Of a DNA stretch of 64,000 nucleotides, positions 33,337 to 45,092 are shown piece by piece. Positions within the stretch are counted from its first letter, which is position 1. Each line of letters starts with the position of its first letter. Position numbers and translations under genes: made by a program. The notes under the pieces were generated by a model, which saw only the letters and a program-made list of their open reading frames with translations, had not been told where the DNA came from and searched no databases. Origin of the DNA: Monosporascus cannonballus (lineage: Eukaryota; Ascomycota; Sordariomycetes; Xylariales); contig QJNS01000058.1 in NCBI GenBank assembly GCA_004154925.1, positions 186,001-250,000 of the forward strand. Direction: 5' to 3'.

Positions 33337-36300
33337 TACTAGGAGCCTGGGAATCGGACTTGACCAGCGAATCCGGATATCAATATTGAAAATCATCAGG
33401 GACCCAGGAATGTTACTGGACACAAGTTCCCAGGAGGAAGGGCCATCGGAGCTTGGGTGTGGAAAATCGACAGGAAGGGATATGTACGCAAAATTACCGG
33501 TATCAGTGGAGAGCGGGAGCGGCCCGACATTAGCCGGTTCCTGCAGGAGCAGTGGGGCCGCCTGTAGAGGCATCCGTCATCTTTGACTTCACACCAAACA
33601 ACCGGTCCTGGTAAATTGAATAGCATAATAAAATTGTGAGCAGCTCCAATTACATACCACAAAGCGCTCATGGTTTCGCATCACATAGGTAAAGCGATTC
33701 TACTACCGCAGGTCATCTCGATAGTTCATCTCGGCACATTTAACAGCATTATCTCTTTCTGGCTTTGACACAAAGCAAATGGCAAGAGAATTACGACGGA
33801 AATCTTAATCTCTGGAGAGCGCTAGTCTTTGACCTCTGATGCTCAGCTCTGACCTCTGAATACCCCTACTTACGAGCCCTCTGTGTCAAGACACCGTGAA
33901 ACTTGAACCTATAGTCCCCATAGATTCAGGGAAATATGACAGTGGGTGTGAAAAGCCATGTTCTGTCGCTATTCCGGTGTGGGGGAGTTCGGTCTCAGCT
34001 ATAAGTGAATTGAGAGGGCTTGTGGTATTCGATTCTGAGGGCTTTGAGGACATGTAATCGGAATGGGGCGAGCGTTTCCGGCGGCTGGAGCTGAGGTCAG
34101 TCACCTAATCTAAATTTACCATACATTGGAACTTACAGATACGCTGTGTGAAGGAAGGGTTAATGTGGCTGGTCACCACAATCTTGCTGGCCCAGGATGC
34201 GCCCCCAACCCCCTTGATGAACGATCGGGGTAAGTGAGTATATGAATGTGCCCAGTGCTCCAGTGCCATGCTACGACTAGGAGAAAACGTGGAGAAAGTG
34301 AAAGAAACTTCCTCCAGTTTTTGACCGCGGGTCCCTTGCGGGTTATTCTGAATTGGGATGCCAAGTGCAAAAGTGCACGTAGCATGAAGGGCCTAGAAGA
34401 GTGAAGTTAGTCAGTCCTGTGAGACAATGCCAGTACCAACGAAGCAAGAAAACTAAGCGATAGTTAGTGAAAATAGAGCGTATCTCTATAAGTGAGTTTA
34501 ACAAGCAAGAAAAGTAATCAAGCGAAGCAAGCAGGGTATGAGGCGCATAGAGAAGTAAATTTTTTTTTAAAAAAAAGGAACAAGGTGAATAAGGCAGAGC
34601 GTGGATTTGGTCCGATAGGCGAGGTCCAGCTGTGGGCAAATAAATAAAGCGGAGAAGGGCACACACTGAATGGAACTAGAGAAGAAGGGATGGAGGAATA
34701 GTGAATGAGGGACCCCAGTAGCCAGGAGGTAGATGATATGGAAGGTACCATATAGAGAGAAATTAAACCAAACGGGGCTGAACAAATAAAGACAAGTAGA
34801 GTCATGCGAGGCAACGTCAAGCAGACACCGAGAGTATTATTTTGGATCGTAGGGTCACCCCCACGGGCACGCTTGGTAACGTACGGGGCCACTCATCACG
34901 ATCAGCTTTTCGTCTCACAGTACCTATAGGAACGGAACACCATGACTACTGGCCTGACTCCAGCGGCTGCTCTGTCGCGACAGCGGCGGGGTCTTTGATA
35001 TCGCAGGACCCTCCTGCGTCCCCCCAGTGTCGGTTGCCGAAATAAGATGAAAAGGTTGAAAGACAGGCGGGTGTCTAAAAAGAATGAAGAACGTGTACTT
35101 GAAATATATAAACAGGAGTGTCTGGGGATCCCAGGGGAGGATCAGGGATTATTTTTTGAGGGCTGTTTGGTTCAGCCAGCACCGTTGACGTGGGCCAGTC
35201 CGTCCTCACTTTCACACCCTTGGGCATAGGTGGCCACACTATTGACGCCGTTGCGGTGGCGGACTGGTTTTGACGCGGCACAGACACCTCGGCCTCGTTT
35301 ACGCTGTAGGCTCGCGACCAAGTGTGTCGTCACGGGTAACGCTGACTTTATACGCTGATCAGCACAGCTGCACGATCTCCAGTGCCAGTTAGCCGGTGCA
35401 TGTTCAGACGCGACAATGCAGAGGTGACATCTTATCCCAAGCCACGAGGAGGAAAAGAGATAAAAGTGGTCAACCGAGTGGTGGAGGTCGAGAAGGCCGT
35501 GGATGGCGGGATGGTTGAGGTCAAATGGCAGAGAAGATGTTGTTATATGTGAGGAGAAATTTGATTGTATAAATGACAATAGGTCTGCTGTTATAAAATT
35601 CGTCATGGGAGTATGCAGAAAAATTGAAAAGCTTTTGGGAGTGAAAAGCATGGGAGGATGGTTGCTGTTTGGAACGTGAAGGATCTAATTAGTAGAGGGA
35701 GTAGGCAGAGTAGAGAAAGTCAACACAGAAATACGCAGCACGTCGAGTGAGGGGTATTAATTGAAAAAATTCTAAGTGCGCAAAGAATGATGCAAGCCAA
35801 GGAAGGGGATAAGGGCTGAAGATGATTGTGCTCGTTTATAGGCGAGGAGGATGTGGGCAAGAAAAATAGAAGAAACTGAAGTCTACCTCAACAGGAATGA
35901 TGTAATACCTCCATCAATCATACCTATGTTACGGTTACCCGGCAGGCTCTTTGTCATAATAGCTGGGTCATTACTGGTCACTTATGTAGACTCCCGTCGC
36001 TGTTATAATCTCATATACCTCTGAAGATTAATTTTAGTTTATTTTTATTATTATTATTTAAATATAACCACCCTAACCAACACATGTCCCTATTTCATCT
36101 CCAATAATACATTATCCTTGTTGGGTTTGATATAATTATTTAAATCTTTATATTTCAACTCTCGGTATATTATCAGGCACTTTCCAACTATTTTGACCAG
36201 AGCCTGCCTGGGTATCAATATGAGTTTACGTGAGATCCTCAACACTATGTGAGATATGGGTTAAGAGGACATGATTTCTGGATTTAAACTTAACATAACT

Positions 36301-36453
36301 TACAATACGACCAGGCAACTCATAGGTGACGGCATTAGGAGCTGTATCTGCCTATGCAGGCCTATTATCGAGTTAAACAACTCTGTCTACTGAAGTAAAT
36401 CCAATAGTCAGCGACTCTTAATATGTAATACGCTTCTTTATCTCGGTATTCTT
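33337..36453. other. Long intergenic region with no recognisable gene
   Basis: 3.1 kb. A 72-codon − strand frame (33886–34104; MTDLSSSRRKRSPHSDY) is Ser-rich and could be a short exon but has no partner. 34560–34577 is a T/A homopolymer pair. 34.4–36.0 kb is purine-rich on the + strand with many gaag/agag runs and no motif. AT content rises at 36.0–36.2 kb. Confidence 0.4.
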
Positions 36454-38432
36454 CTAAATTGCCTTGCGCTGTGGGTGAGGCCTAGTAAATACATATAAGT
36501 AACAGTCTTCATACGAAGTCTGGTGAAAATCAGCTGCGCCTCTAACGCTGTAGTTCTGTCCCATCATATTCTCAGCAGAAGTAACCCACCACCCCGAACA
36601 AACCTTCTGGAGGCTCACATGGGACAAGCCCAGATGATCAATGGAATATTTGGATTGGATTGCTACATCCCTTTCATTAAACTGGAAGCCTTTTCGCAAA
36701 GGAAGCAACCGCACCTTCTGTCCTCTTGCTCCACGTTGTCCTCCATATTGCCCACCAGGAGGTCCAACCCTTTTTCGCGTTTCTCAGATGCTTGACCAAC
36801 ACCGAACTCTGATGTACGGCTCTCGACAGTACCTTCTATTCAAGTTCAACCATGGCTAATCCTATTGTATGGCACTTTATTGGCGAGTCGCGGAAATGAA
36901 GGGGATGGCAGGTCACCGACTGCAGATACGGTTTCGTCATATAGATTGCCCGCGTATGAGAACAAAGGGTTAAGATAATCTGAGCATGATGATTGCCAAC
37001 TAGATAACATGTGGGGCCGCATATGCCGTTTACCCTCAATAAGTGGCAAGACCATTGCAGATGCCCCTATTTTGGTCCCAGTGGCCCACTAACCAGGGCC
37101 TTTCGTATGTAGGGACTTCGCCACGAGAATACCCAGGTAGTTAGAACGAAGGAAAGCATTAGTGGCCACTCATTCCCTGCGTATGCTGCGAACCGCCCTT
37201 TTAGTTGCTTCTTCTATCTTTCGCTCTCTATTACCATCCCCCCGGGCAGGAACACAGATGCCGGGCCAATACTGGTCTCAGTGTATCCGGGGTTGGGGGT
37301 CAACGAGTATACATCAGTCCAGCAGTAGGGACCAAGGAGTTGAAATGGGTTGTCCACATGTCGGCAATCTGGCACCCACCGATAACCGCTTCTCATGTGC
37401 TTGGCTGTCTGTTGGCAAGCCCTTTGACGGAAAACTGGCCCTATGGCATAGCCGCGGAGCGCAGGACGAGTTTGCAGATCACCTGGCACCCCTGGGGAAG
37501 TTGCAAGTCGTGGACGATGGAACGTCTCTTCGTAAGTACAGCCACGAGTAGAAGGTATTAGGATAAGGTAGTTCTTGTTCAGTCTGCAGATGTTATTACA
37601 CCACAGTCTCTGCGGGAGGCCTGAACCCGAAGTGCACATTAGTGCGGGCTGTCTCTTAGCTTATGACAAGTTTCATAGAGCCGCACCGAAAGAAATGTGG
37701 GAGTACGAAATAACTATGTTGTCAGTCGCCTCTGCGGTACCGGTGCCTTTCTCCCTGCTTGAAAGTGGTTTCATTTCGTCCCACAACCAATTCTGGGCTA
37801 TCGGTCGTGTCTCCCATAGATACCGCTCCACGACAGACTCGGAAAGATTGCTGGGTGGCATCTTAGAGAGTCATCTATTGCTCTCGAAACATCGGCGGTT
37901 CGAGCTTATTTAGCTAGTTTTGGTTGCATTCCGACATGTCTACCGAACCACGTGGGTAGCAACAAGCAACGGTTCGGCGACGCCACCAACCGGGCCTCGC
38001 TACAATAATGGTTCGATAAGCGTAGGCACACTGTATTTTCAGTAAGAATTATGGTACCAGTGTAGTGCTTTGTGAGGAGCTCTTAATTGCATTGCATGTA
38101 AGGCGGACAGCGAGAAGAAATTTGCATTTTAGCTGAGACTAATTGGCTGCGAGTTAGATAGGGGTAACTAGAGACCCACACCTATGCGTATATACAGATC
38201 CGGCGCCCGCAGGCCTCTCAAATGTCCCCTAGTATGAATTTGAGAGGAAACTGCCCTATGTTAGACATAGGTGCCTGCAAATCCTATCCCTGAATCTGAA
38301 GAGCTTGTCAAGTTTACACTTCCTCTCCGTTGCCACCAAAACGATAGTATTAAGCGGGTAGAATTTGCTGATATACTGGGTCCTGTGGATGATAAGGGGT
38401 GTCAAGCCCGTTTTACAGAGATATTAACGTAG
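36454..38432. other. GC-normal region, overlapping open frames, no gene assigned
   Basis: Frames on both strands (36454–36714 −, 36523–36795 +, 37162–37561 +, 37214–37639 −, 37575–37913 +) overlap one another, and none shows a family motif or joins to another by plausible splicing. The density of open frames suggests eroded coding DNA, but I cannot say of what. Confidence 0.35.
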
Positions 38433-38783
38433 GTGGTGATCGAGTCCTTGGATGAGACAAGGGAAATCGTCCCTGCGACTGTACCGCAAACTCGATCATT
38501 TACCAGCATGCCTTTCCCAGCAGGACAGGGATCGTTTATATTCTTCATCGATGCATACTGCTTTTTAACATTAACATTCATTCTGGATTCTGGCCACCAA
38601 GACAGCGGCTATATCTGGGCCCTTAATGCTAATATTAGGACTGGGTCAACTACAGCTTTTTGGGTTACCAGTGGATTACTAATCTGGGTGCTGCTCAATC
38701 TCTGTATACACCGCTCGCGACAGCGTCCTGTTTTTAGACATAGCCGCCCGAACTTCTTTTACGGCCAACTATCCCCACCCTGA
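38433..38783 (+). CDS. Hypothetical small membrane protein, doubtful
   Basis: 116 codons. Two hydrophobic stretches (FIFFIDAYCFLTLTFIL and TAFWVTSGLLIWVLLNLC) separated by a polar loop and followed by a basic tail (IHRSRQRPVFRHSR) look like two transmembrane helices. No family is recognised, there is no intron partner, and the neighbourhood is eroded. It could be a fragment of a longer membrane protein or chance. Confidence 0.25.
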   Translation: MVIESLDETREIVPATVPQTRSFTSMPFPAGQGSFIFFIDAYCFLTLTFILDSGHQDSGYIWALNANIRTGSTTAFWVTSGLLIWVLLNLCIHRSRQRPVFRHSRPNFFYGQLSPP

Positions 38784-39214
38784 AATATGGCATGCAGTAT
38801 TGCAGCTTAGGGAGGTGGCCCCCACGTTGTGGCGTAACTAATGCATTCTCAAGGCATAGGCGAACATATCGAACCTGCAGAGCGGCATGATACTGGCATG
38901 CCAATGGCTAGTTGTCGATCGCTTCGTGAAGCCTTCCAAAATCAGAGACATACCGCGAGGCTGGGTGGACATTGGGTGTTCTCGGCGTTGAGTGACACCC
39001 ATCATCCGTCTGCTCGTCTCCAAGTTTCACACACAGGGACTTGCTGTGTGTAATCTCATCTACCAGCCGAATAAGGGCGTCTTGGTCTACCAAGCAATTC
39101 ATCAAATTGTTTATGCCTACTTTCACATAAGTCATGTCGTCTAGAACCCAGCCGTCCATAAGGGGCTTCTTGTGACCGGTGTCGTTTGCAAAAGCTTATA
39201 GCACGGTTTTGTCA
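38784..39214. other. Interval with a possible exon on the − strand
   Basis: A − strand frame (39159–38908) starts MDGWVLDDMTYVKVGINNLM and continues with LVDQDALIRLVDEITHSKSL. This has coding-like composition, but no family is known and no neighbouring exon was found. The first half of the Zn2Cys6 motif expected upstream of 39215 was not found here. Confidence 0.3.
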
Positions 39215-40654
39215 GATATGCAGCAATGTGAGAGGTGCGCTCGTGCGAAGGTGGAATGTGTATTCAGTCGAAGAGCAAGAACCAGGAGACTTAGCGATAG
39301 CAAGAACACAGCGGGCAAACGTACGAGCGATCATAAGTCAGCGCGAGAGCTCCTACGGATGAATCTAGGGCCAATGCCCCCATTGATATCGGCTCCCTCT
39401 ACGATCGTGAAGTCAACGAGTATTCGCTGTTGGATTCGCAGTTGAGACACCCCGAAAGGTGGGACGGTAGTTTATACGGCGGTCATGGCTCGGACATCAC
39501 GGTGGATGAAATGGCTAATGGCAATATATCGAATGGTCGCGACCTTTTGAAAAAATATGAAATAGAACGGGGAGGCTAGGAGTCGAAACTATTTGATTTC
39601 ACAATACCATCTACCTTCCTCGATACGCCGACATCGCATTTTATGGCACCCCACCCCCGAAACGAAACCACGTTGCCATTTTCTGGCATTCACCTGGCTG
39701 GGAGTGGAGACATAGCGTCAGACTCACCTCCTCCATCGCCAGAAGATGGAAACCCGCACGTCATACCGAGGCTATCAGCTCTCGTTTCGGAGATTTATGA
39801 GACATGCTCGATGTTGAGGGAGAACCCTTGGGCCAATTTGAACAATCCACTTGGCATGAACGACTATCCCATCGGAAGGATCCTACATCCATCACAAGAG
39901 TTCATCCATATTCTCCAGAAAATGGCAATTGAAGAAGGGGCAAAACTCAGCGTCGGAACTGGATCCTAGGTCGCCATTGGGCTGCTTCGAACAGTCGAGT
40001 AACCACTCTTACAACTCCACAAATGGACTTACGATACAAAGTTCGATCGGCTCGGCCATTGGGCAATTCGCAGACACAGAAGCAAGGTTGTAGGATCAGG
40101 CAGAACATGCACCAAATTCTTCACACCTATCCGGGGCAGAGGGAATCATGGAGGCACTAACGATGCTTCTGGTCTTACGCTGTTTCGTATCCTTAACAAA
40201 GCTGTACGGCATAGCGTTCACCCACTTCGAAAGGTATCTATGTTGGTTACCCCCCGCTCCATCGCCAAGTGGCTCGGCAGACATCGGTCCGATCCGGACC
40301 CGTGGGCTGCAGCTTGGGGAGCTTCGGCGATTGGACAATACGTATAGCAAGACATATGCCGGCGTCAGAATGCTGCTTGTCACGTTCAAAGCTGCGGAAG
40401 ATGTCATTGGCCTTCCCAGTTCTCTCGGCATCATAGGAGGATCTGCACAACATCGCGCAGGAGCAGAAGGGCCGGCGCCAAGCAACGAGCTGAAAGGCCC
40501 ATCTCGCTGGATGACGTTCCAGGGCGAACCCACGCTGGCTGTGTTGGAGCATGACACCTTGATTGGTGGAAGTAGCGTCCAGGAAAGGTTTCACAATCTA
40601 TCCATGAAGATGCAATCTCTGAAGCGGGTACTACGGGAAAGGATAGATCTTTGA
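39215..40654 (+). pseudogene. Zn2Cys6 transcription factor, AflR-like, multiply disrupted
   Basis: Relic of a pathway-specific nuclear regulator. After a probable intron acceptor (ttttgtcag ending at 39214) comes the second half of a Zn2Cys6 binuclear cluster, QQCERCARAKVECVFSRRAR, followed by a basic Ser/Arg linker. The first Cys half is missing upstream. The frame shifts by one base between about 39310 and 39420 and continues with LDSQLRHPERWDGSLYGGHG. An in-frame TAG follows ERGG at about 39576, then comes a long normal stretch (SALVSEIYETCSMLRENPWA, MNDYPIGRILHPSQEFIHIL), another stop at 39967 and another frame change. The tail is EALTMLLVLRCFVSLTKLYG ... RTRGLQLGELRR ... GVRMLLVTFKAAEDVIGLPS ... 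RVLRERIDL. This tail layout is that of AflR-type cluster regulators (family knowledge, not a search). Dead as it stands. Confidence 0.7.
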
Positions 40655-41008
40655 TGCGTAGTCTCCGTTGGAATGAACCTTCTCGTTCATATGTGCTATC
40701 TATCCAAGGCTGGATGTCAGAAGACTAGGCGGCCGCGGAGGGCGCAAATATTTGGAGGCGCTTAAAACAAATTCGGACGACATGGCCAGGCTTGCATGTC
40801 ATTGTTATCAGTATCTGGACACATTCAATGATGATTATTTTTTCCGTCGAAGCTGTATTTACAATGGAAACGAATGGGAGAGCTACCCAGGCCAGTCTAA
40901 CGCCGTGTAATACCCACTCTCATCCCGCCTCCGTTTCCCTGATAGGTCCAAGCCTGTTATCTAAGTATCCTATAGTTGAATCCTTGCTTTGTTGTTGCCT
41001 GTTGGGGG
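40655..41008. other. Intergenic region up to the LTR element
   Basis: No gene recognised. A 75-codon open frame (40792–41019) runs into the LTR and has no motif. Confidence 0.45.
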
Positions 41009-41013
41009 GGAGC

Positions 41014-41219
41014 TGTTAGGTGCCAAGGTGCGACCCCTTTTCCGGGGCCTAGCGCCCCACCAGTATAGCTCCAGTTTGTGTATATATAGGGGGGCTTCGC
41101 CCCTAAGTAATTAAAAAAGGGCAGATATTAATAGTTATTTATTTACTATCCATATTATGAATTACTTATTAAATTATTTTTTTTGCTTTTTATTCCATAT
41201 TTTATTATTTTCCTTAATA
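41014..41219 (+). repeat. 5' LTR (206 bp)
   Basis: Its first about 110 bp keep C and G at sites where the 3' LTR has T and A (gtgccaaggtgcgacccc; gccccacc). Its last about 90 bp are heavily C-to-T/G-to-A changed relative to the 3' LTR. Confidence 0.9.
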
Positions 41220-41298
41220 TGTTAATACCTTTACCCATCCGTACGGACCGTTAGGCAGAAAATAATCTATAATAACTTACGAACCAGGATATCGAATA

Positions 41299-42420
41299 AT
41301 GGCAGGAAGAAAACGCAAAATAATAACCTTGCAGGGTATAACCAGCCAGTCCAAGAATTCCTTAACGATAAAAATAAAAATACTGCCCGAATCGTTAACC
41401 TTGGATTAAATCCCAGAAGTTATTACTTTATTATTAAAGGAAAAATTAAGCCGTAAAATTTCAAAAAAGGAAAAAATAACGAAAAATACAAAGAAAATAA
41501 TAATATTTGGCAATTTTGAAAAAGGAAAAAAACCCGCTTTTCGAATTAGATAATAGTAACGGGTTAAATTACGAAAAACCCCCGAAACGGAATCGTAACA
41601 AGGCCTATATTAAGGTATTATTATTTACCTTACAGTATAAAGAGATTTCCTAGGCAAAATTAACGAATTTTTTTATTAATTTAAAAGTTCGTATTATATT
41701 ATTAACGTTAAATTTTTTTACGGATATAACGAAAATAATATAAATTAATATTTATTTTAAGAATTTATATGCTAGAAAATAATCGAAATTTTTAAGTTTG
41801 GAACAGAATAACGGCTAAGTAATATTAATATAAGAAAAATTCGAATTTTAATTAGAAAAGAATATCGGAAATAAAGAGATCCGCAATTTTATAATTAACG
41901 TTAAATTAACGAACTTATAATAATAACCTTCAGGAAAAAATGCGGATAATACAATTATTACTTAAGCTTATTTTTAAATTATAAAACAAAATTATTAAAG
42001 GAACTTTTCCGGAAATTAATGAAAATTTAATCAGGAAAGTATAGCAGGCAAAGCTAATTTTTGTACGAAATAAGTTCGACGAAAAAAAAAGAAAATAATG
42101 AAATTAAAAGAGCTATACTAGCGTATAATTAAGCCCAAACCGGGGACGTACCGGCGAATCGACGACTTATTAACCTTATTAACTTTATTATTATTAATAA
42201 AAAAATTAATACGAAATTTATATCGAATTTACCAAACGGCCGTAAAAGGTTTACGACGGCCGTATAATATTATAATTATAAAAAATATATATATACAGTT
42301 TAATTATGCCGAAATAAAATGTTTTAAGTATAAGAAATCGGGATATAAAGGAAATTAATGCCTATAAGGCCGTAATTGCTTAACGATTAAATTAAATAAT
42401 ATGTTATTCGGGGTACGGAA
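41299..42420 (+). pseudogene. gag-like relic with CCHC zinc knuckle
   Basis: A candidate start ATG at 41299 opens a basic frame (MAGRKRKIITLQGITSQSK). After at least one frame change (near 41530–41560) gag-like helical sequence continues (LLFTLQYKEISxAKLTNFFI). At about 42318–42360 the frame reads C-F-K-Y-K-K-S-G-Y-K-G-N-stop-C. With Tyr restored to Cys and His and the stop to Gln at the RIP-susceptible codons, this is a C-x2-C-x4-H-x4-C knuckle, the RNA-binding motif of nucleocapsid. Length (about 370 codons) is normal for gag. No protease or RT follows. Confidence 0.6.
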
Positions 42421-43827
42421 AACTTAGGTTACGGAATAAGTGACCTTAGTTTTTCGGCCCAGGTTTAAAATAATAATTAGGTTTCGAATCGGAAAAAAAT
42501 AGGTTAAATATAAAAGCTTAATAAACGGCGGCAATGATTACGACCTGGTACGAAAAAGGTTATTACCAAAATCGGTGGTCCAAAGCCTGGCGGATAATAT
42601 AATAATAAGGGGCGTTTTGGCAAAAAGGGCTTTGCTGGAAAAGATAAATACGTTAATAAAAGTAATAGACGATTAAAGAAAAACGCGGAGAATACAAAAT
42701 AATTTTTACGTTTTAAAGAATTTTTAAAGGTACGACGTGATTTTAAGTTAACCCTAAAGAAATATTGCCGATTTAAATTTGGACTTTATAAAAAATTATG
42801 ATATTTTAAGCTAAATATTTAATATTTAAATTTAAGTTAAAACGTAAAATAAATAAGTGAAAAAAATAATTAATAAATTTCGATTTCGAAATTTATTATA
42901 AAAAAGGCCGGCAAATCCGGCAGATAAATTATTAAGATATTCGGATTTAACGGACGTATTTGTAAAATAAAAAGTAAATAAATAGGTTTTATTGTTTAGG
43001 GAAATTTAGGATAATATTTATAAAGCCTTTAGCAATAAATATTAAAATAATGGAAGTTCCGGGTTATTAACGAGTAAGCGGTTATTTAAAAATAATTTAA
43101 AAACTAAAATACGTTTTAATATTAACTATATTAAAAAATTAGGATGGGTTAAAGGAATTTATCGTAAAATTTATATAAATAACTTAATAAAAAAATGATT
43201 TTGTAAAGTTACTAATATAAAAATAACGTTATAATAAGCGGGTTATTATAAAGCATATTTGGCAGATAAGTAAAGATTTTTTAGTACGGTTTAAAAAATA
43301 AGTTTATATATCCGAAAATCATTAATTACGAAAAAAGTTAATACGGAATACTTATAGTAACTTAATAATAAAGCATCAAAGGGGTTTTAAAATTATCAAG
43401 CGGTTAAATATTAGTTATTTTTGGAAAAATATGAAAAAAAACGTAAAAAAATATATGATAACGTATACGGTTTGTTAACGGATAAAAATTAGGTATTATT
43501 TATTTTAGGGCAAGTTAAGTTCCTTATTAATATTTACGATTTCTTTTTAAGAAATTTCGGTAAATTTTATTACCAATTTGCCGGATTTTTAGTTTTGGAC
43601 AGGAAAATAACGCAATGACGTTTTAATAGTAATAAACCGGTTTATTAAATATAACGACCCCCTTATTATTTCTTTAAACTTTTATTTTTTTTATCCTTAA
43701 ATAAAAATATTAAATCTTTACGAAAAGGCATTTATAAAATATTAATATTTTAAATAGTAATTAATTAACGGTTACGGTATTATTAATAATTAATCGTAAA
43801 GATATATACGACCTTATGGTAAAGCTT

Positions 43828-44095
43828 TTAAAAGGTTGCTAACCTTTTCTGGATATTTTTAAGGGTATCGGCAGTACGCTTTTGCATAACTATAAATTCG
43901 GTAAAATAATTAATCGCATCGTCGATTGCCTTTGCGTTTTTTTGGGCGGCGGCGGCTAGGCGCTCGGTAATAAGGCATTTGCTTTCCTACCGTTCCGCCA
44001 TAATAACGGCGTCGGCTTCCGCCTTTTTGGCAGCGGGTATAACGGCGGCAGCCTTTTTATTTTATAAGGCCTTTTTTATGGCTACCTAAACCGCC
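43828..44095 (-). pseudogene. Opposite-strand Ala/Lys-rich coiled-coil frame inside the LTR element
   Basis: About 89 codons on the − strand ending at TAA (43830–43828). The frame is interrupted only by four in-frame TAG/TAA codons explicable as mutated CAG/CAA. It reads KAAAVIPAAKKAEADAVIMA, ITERLAAAAQKNAKAIDDAI and FTEFIVMQKRTADTLKNIQK, i.e. a long amphipathic helix. GC is higher here than in the rest of the interior (gcggcggcggct at 43947), so RIP damage is less. No Cys cluster was found upstream of it. Function unknown. Confidence 0.45.
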
Positions 44096-44566
44096 TTAAT
44101 AATTTACTGTATTTAATTAATAATAACTTTTTAACGTAATTATGGTTATAACGTTATAAGGAATAAAAATTAAATAACTTACATTAAAAATATTAAGATT
44201 AATAATTATTACCGTAATAAGGTTAACGGCGTAAACGTTTAAAACGTGAATAAGTTATTATAAAAAGTTAATAATAATGCAAATAATAAAAGATAACGTA
44301 CCGTATAAATTAACGTATAACGATATAAAATTTACTTTAGGCCTTATAATAACCGTATTTATTTAAGGTTATTAAAAATTTATGTTAACCTTCAAGTTTA
44401 TTATTAAGTTATTATATCGTAATAATTTTTCTTTCGGATAAAAACATATAAGGATTTTATATTCGTTATTTACGTCAATAAACGTAAGGCCGGAAAATTA
44501 CCAATATATAGCGTTAAAATAACAGTAATATAAAACGGTACAGGAAAACATAATATTATTAATATT

Positions 44567-44581
44567 ATTATTATTTTTACG

Positions 44582-44619
<38 letters not shown>

Positions 44620-44662
44620 GGTTATAATAACGGTAATAATAATAATAATAATAATAGCGTTA
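44567..44662. repeat. Trinucleotide repeat (TTA)n / (AAT)n
   Basis: Runs of ttattatta... (44585–44616) and aataataat... (44633–44656) face each other around a short spacer, giving a potential long hairpin in the 3' part of the LTR element. Confidence 0.8.
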
Positions 44663-44886
44663 AAAATAAAATAAAATAAAAAGGTATAATTTGGTAAAGA
44701 TTTTATATTAAAATAACTGATTACTTAAGGAAATAATTTATTTCGTTTTATGTTAAGTTAGAATTTAATTTTACGATATTTTTATTTATAGGGGTTATCG
44801 TAAATTACCGGTTACCTTTTTTTAACCCCTTTTACCGGCTTTTAATAATGCTTTTAAAGATAGGAATATGGTAAGAAAAATAATTT

Positions 44887-45092
44887 TGTTAGGTGCTAAG
44901 GTGCAACCCCTTTTCCGGGGCCCAGCGCCTTACCAGTATAACTCCAGTTTATGTATATATAAGGGGGTTTCGCCCCCAAGTAATTAGAAGAGGGCAGGCA
45001 TTAATGGTTATTTATTTATTATCCATACTATGAACTACCTGCTAGGCTGCTTTTTCTGCCTTTCACTCCGTGCTTTACCATTTTCCTTGACA
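44887..45092 (+). repeat. 3' LTR (206 bp)
   Basis: Same length as the 5' LTR. Its first half shows RIP-type changes relative to the 5' LTR (gtgctaaggtgcaacccc; tataactcc). Its last about 90 bp are almost unmutated (ctgctttttctgcctttcac; ttgaca end). Confidence 0.9.

Noticed and set aside
34518..34892. 124-codon hydrophobic − strand frame
   Set aside because: Low-complexity Ser/Leu/Phe content comes from purine-rich + strand DNA around a homopolymer; no membrane-protein pattern.
36454..37913. Overlapping frames as a multi-exon gene
   Set aside because: I tried joining them across GT–AG sites and found no consistent protein.
44567..44662. Trinucleotide run as a telomere-like or centromeric repeat
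   Set aside because: It is a short TTA/AAT microsatellite inside an LTR element, not a telomeric unit.
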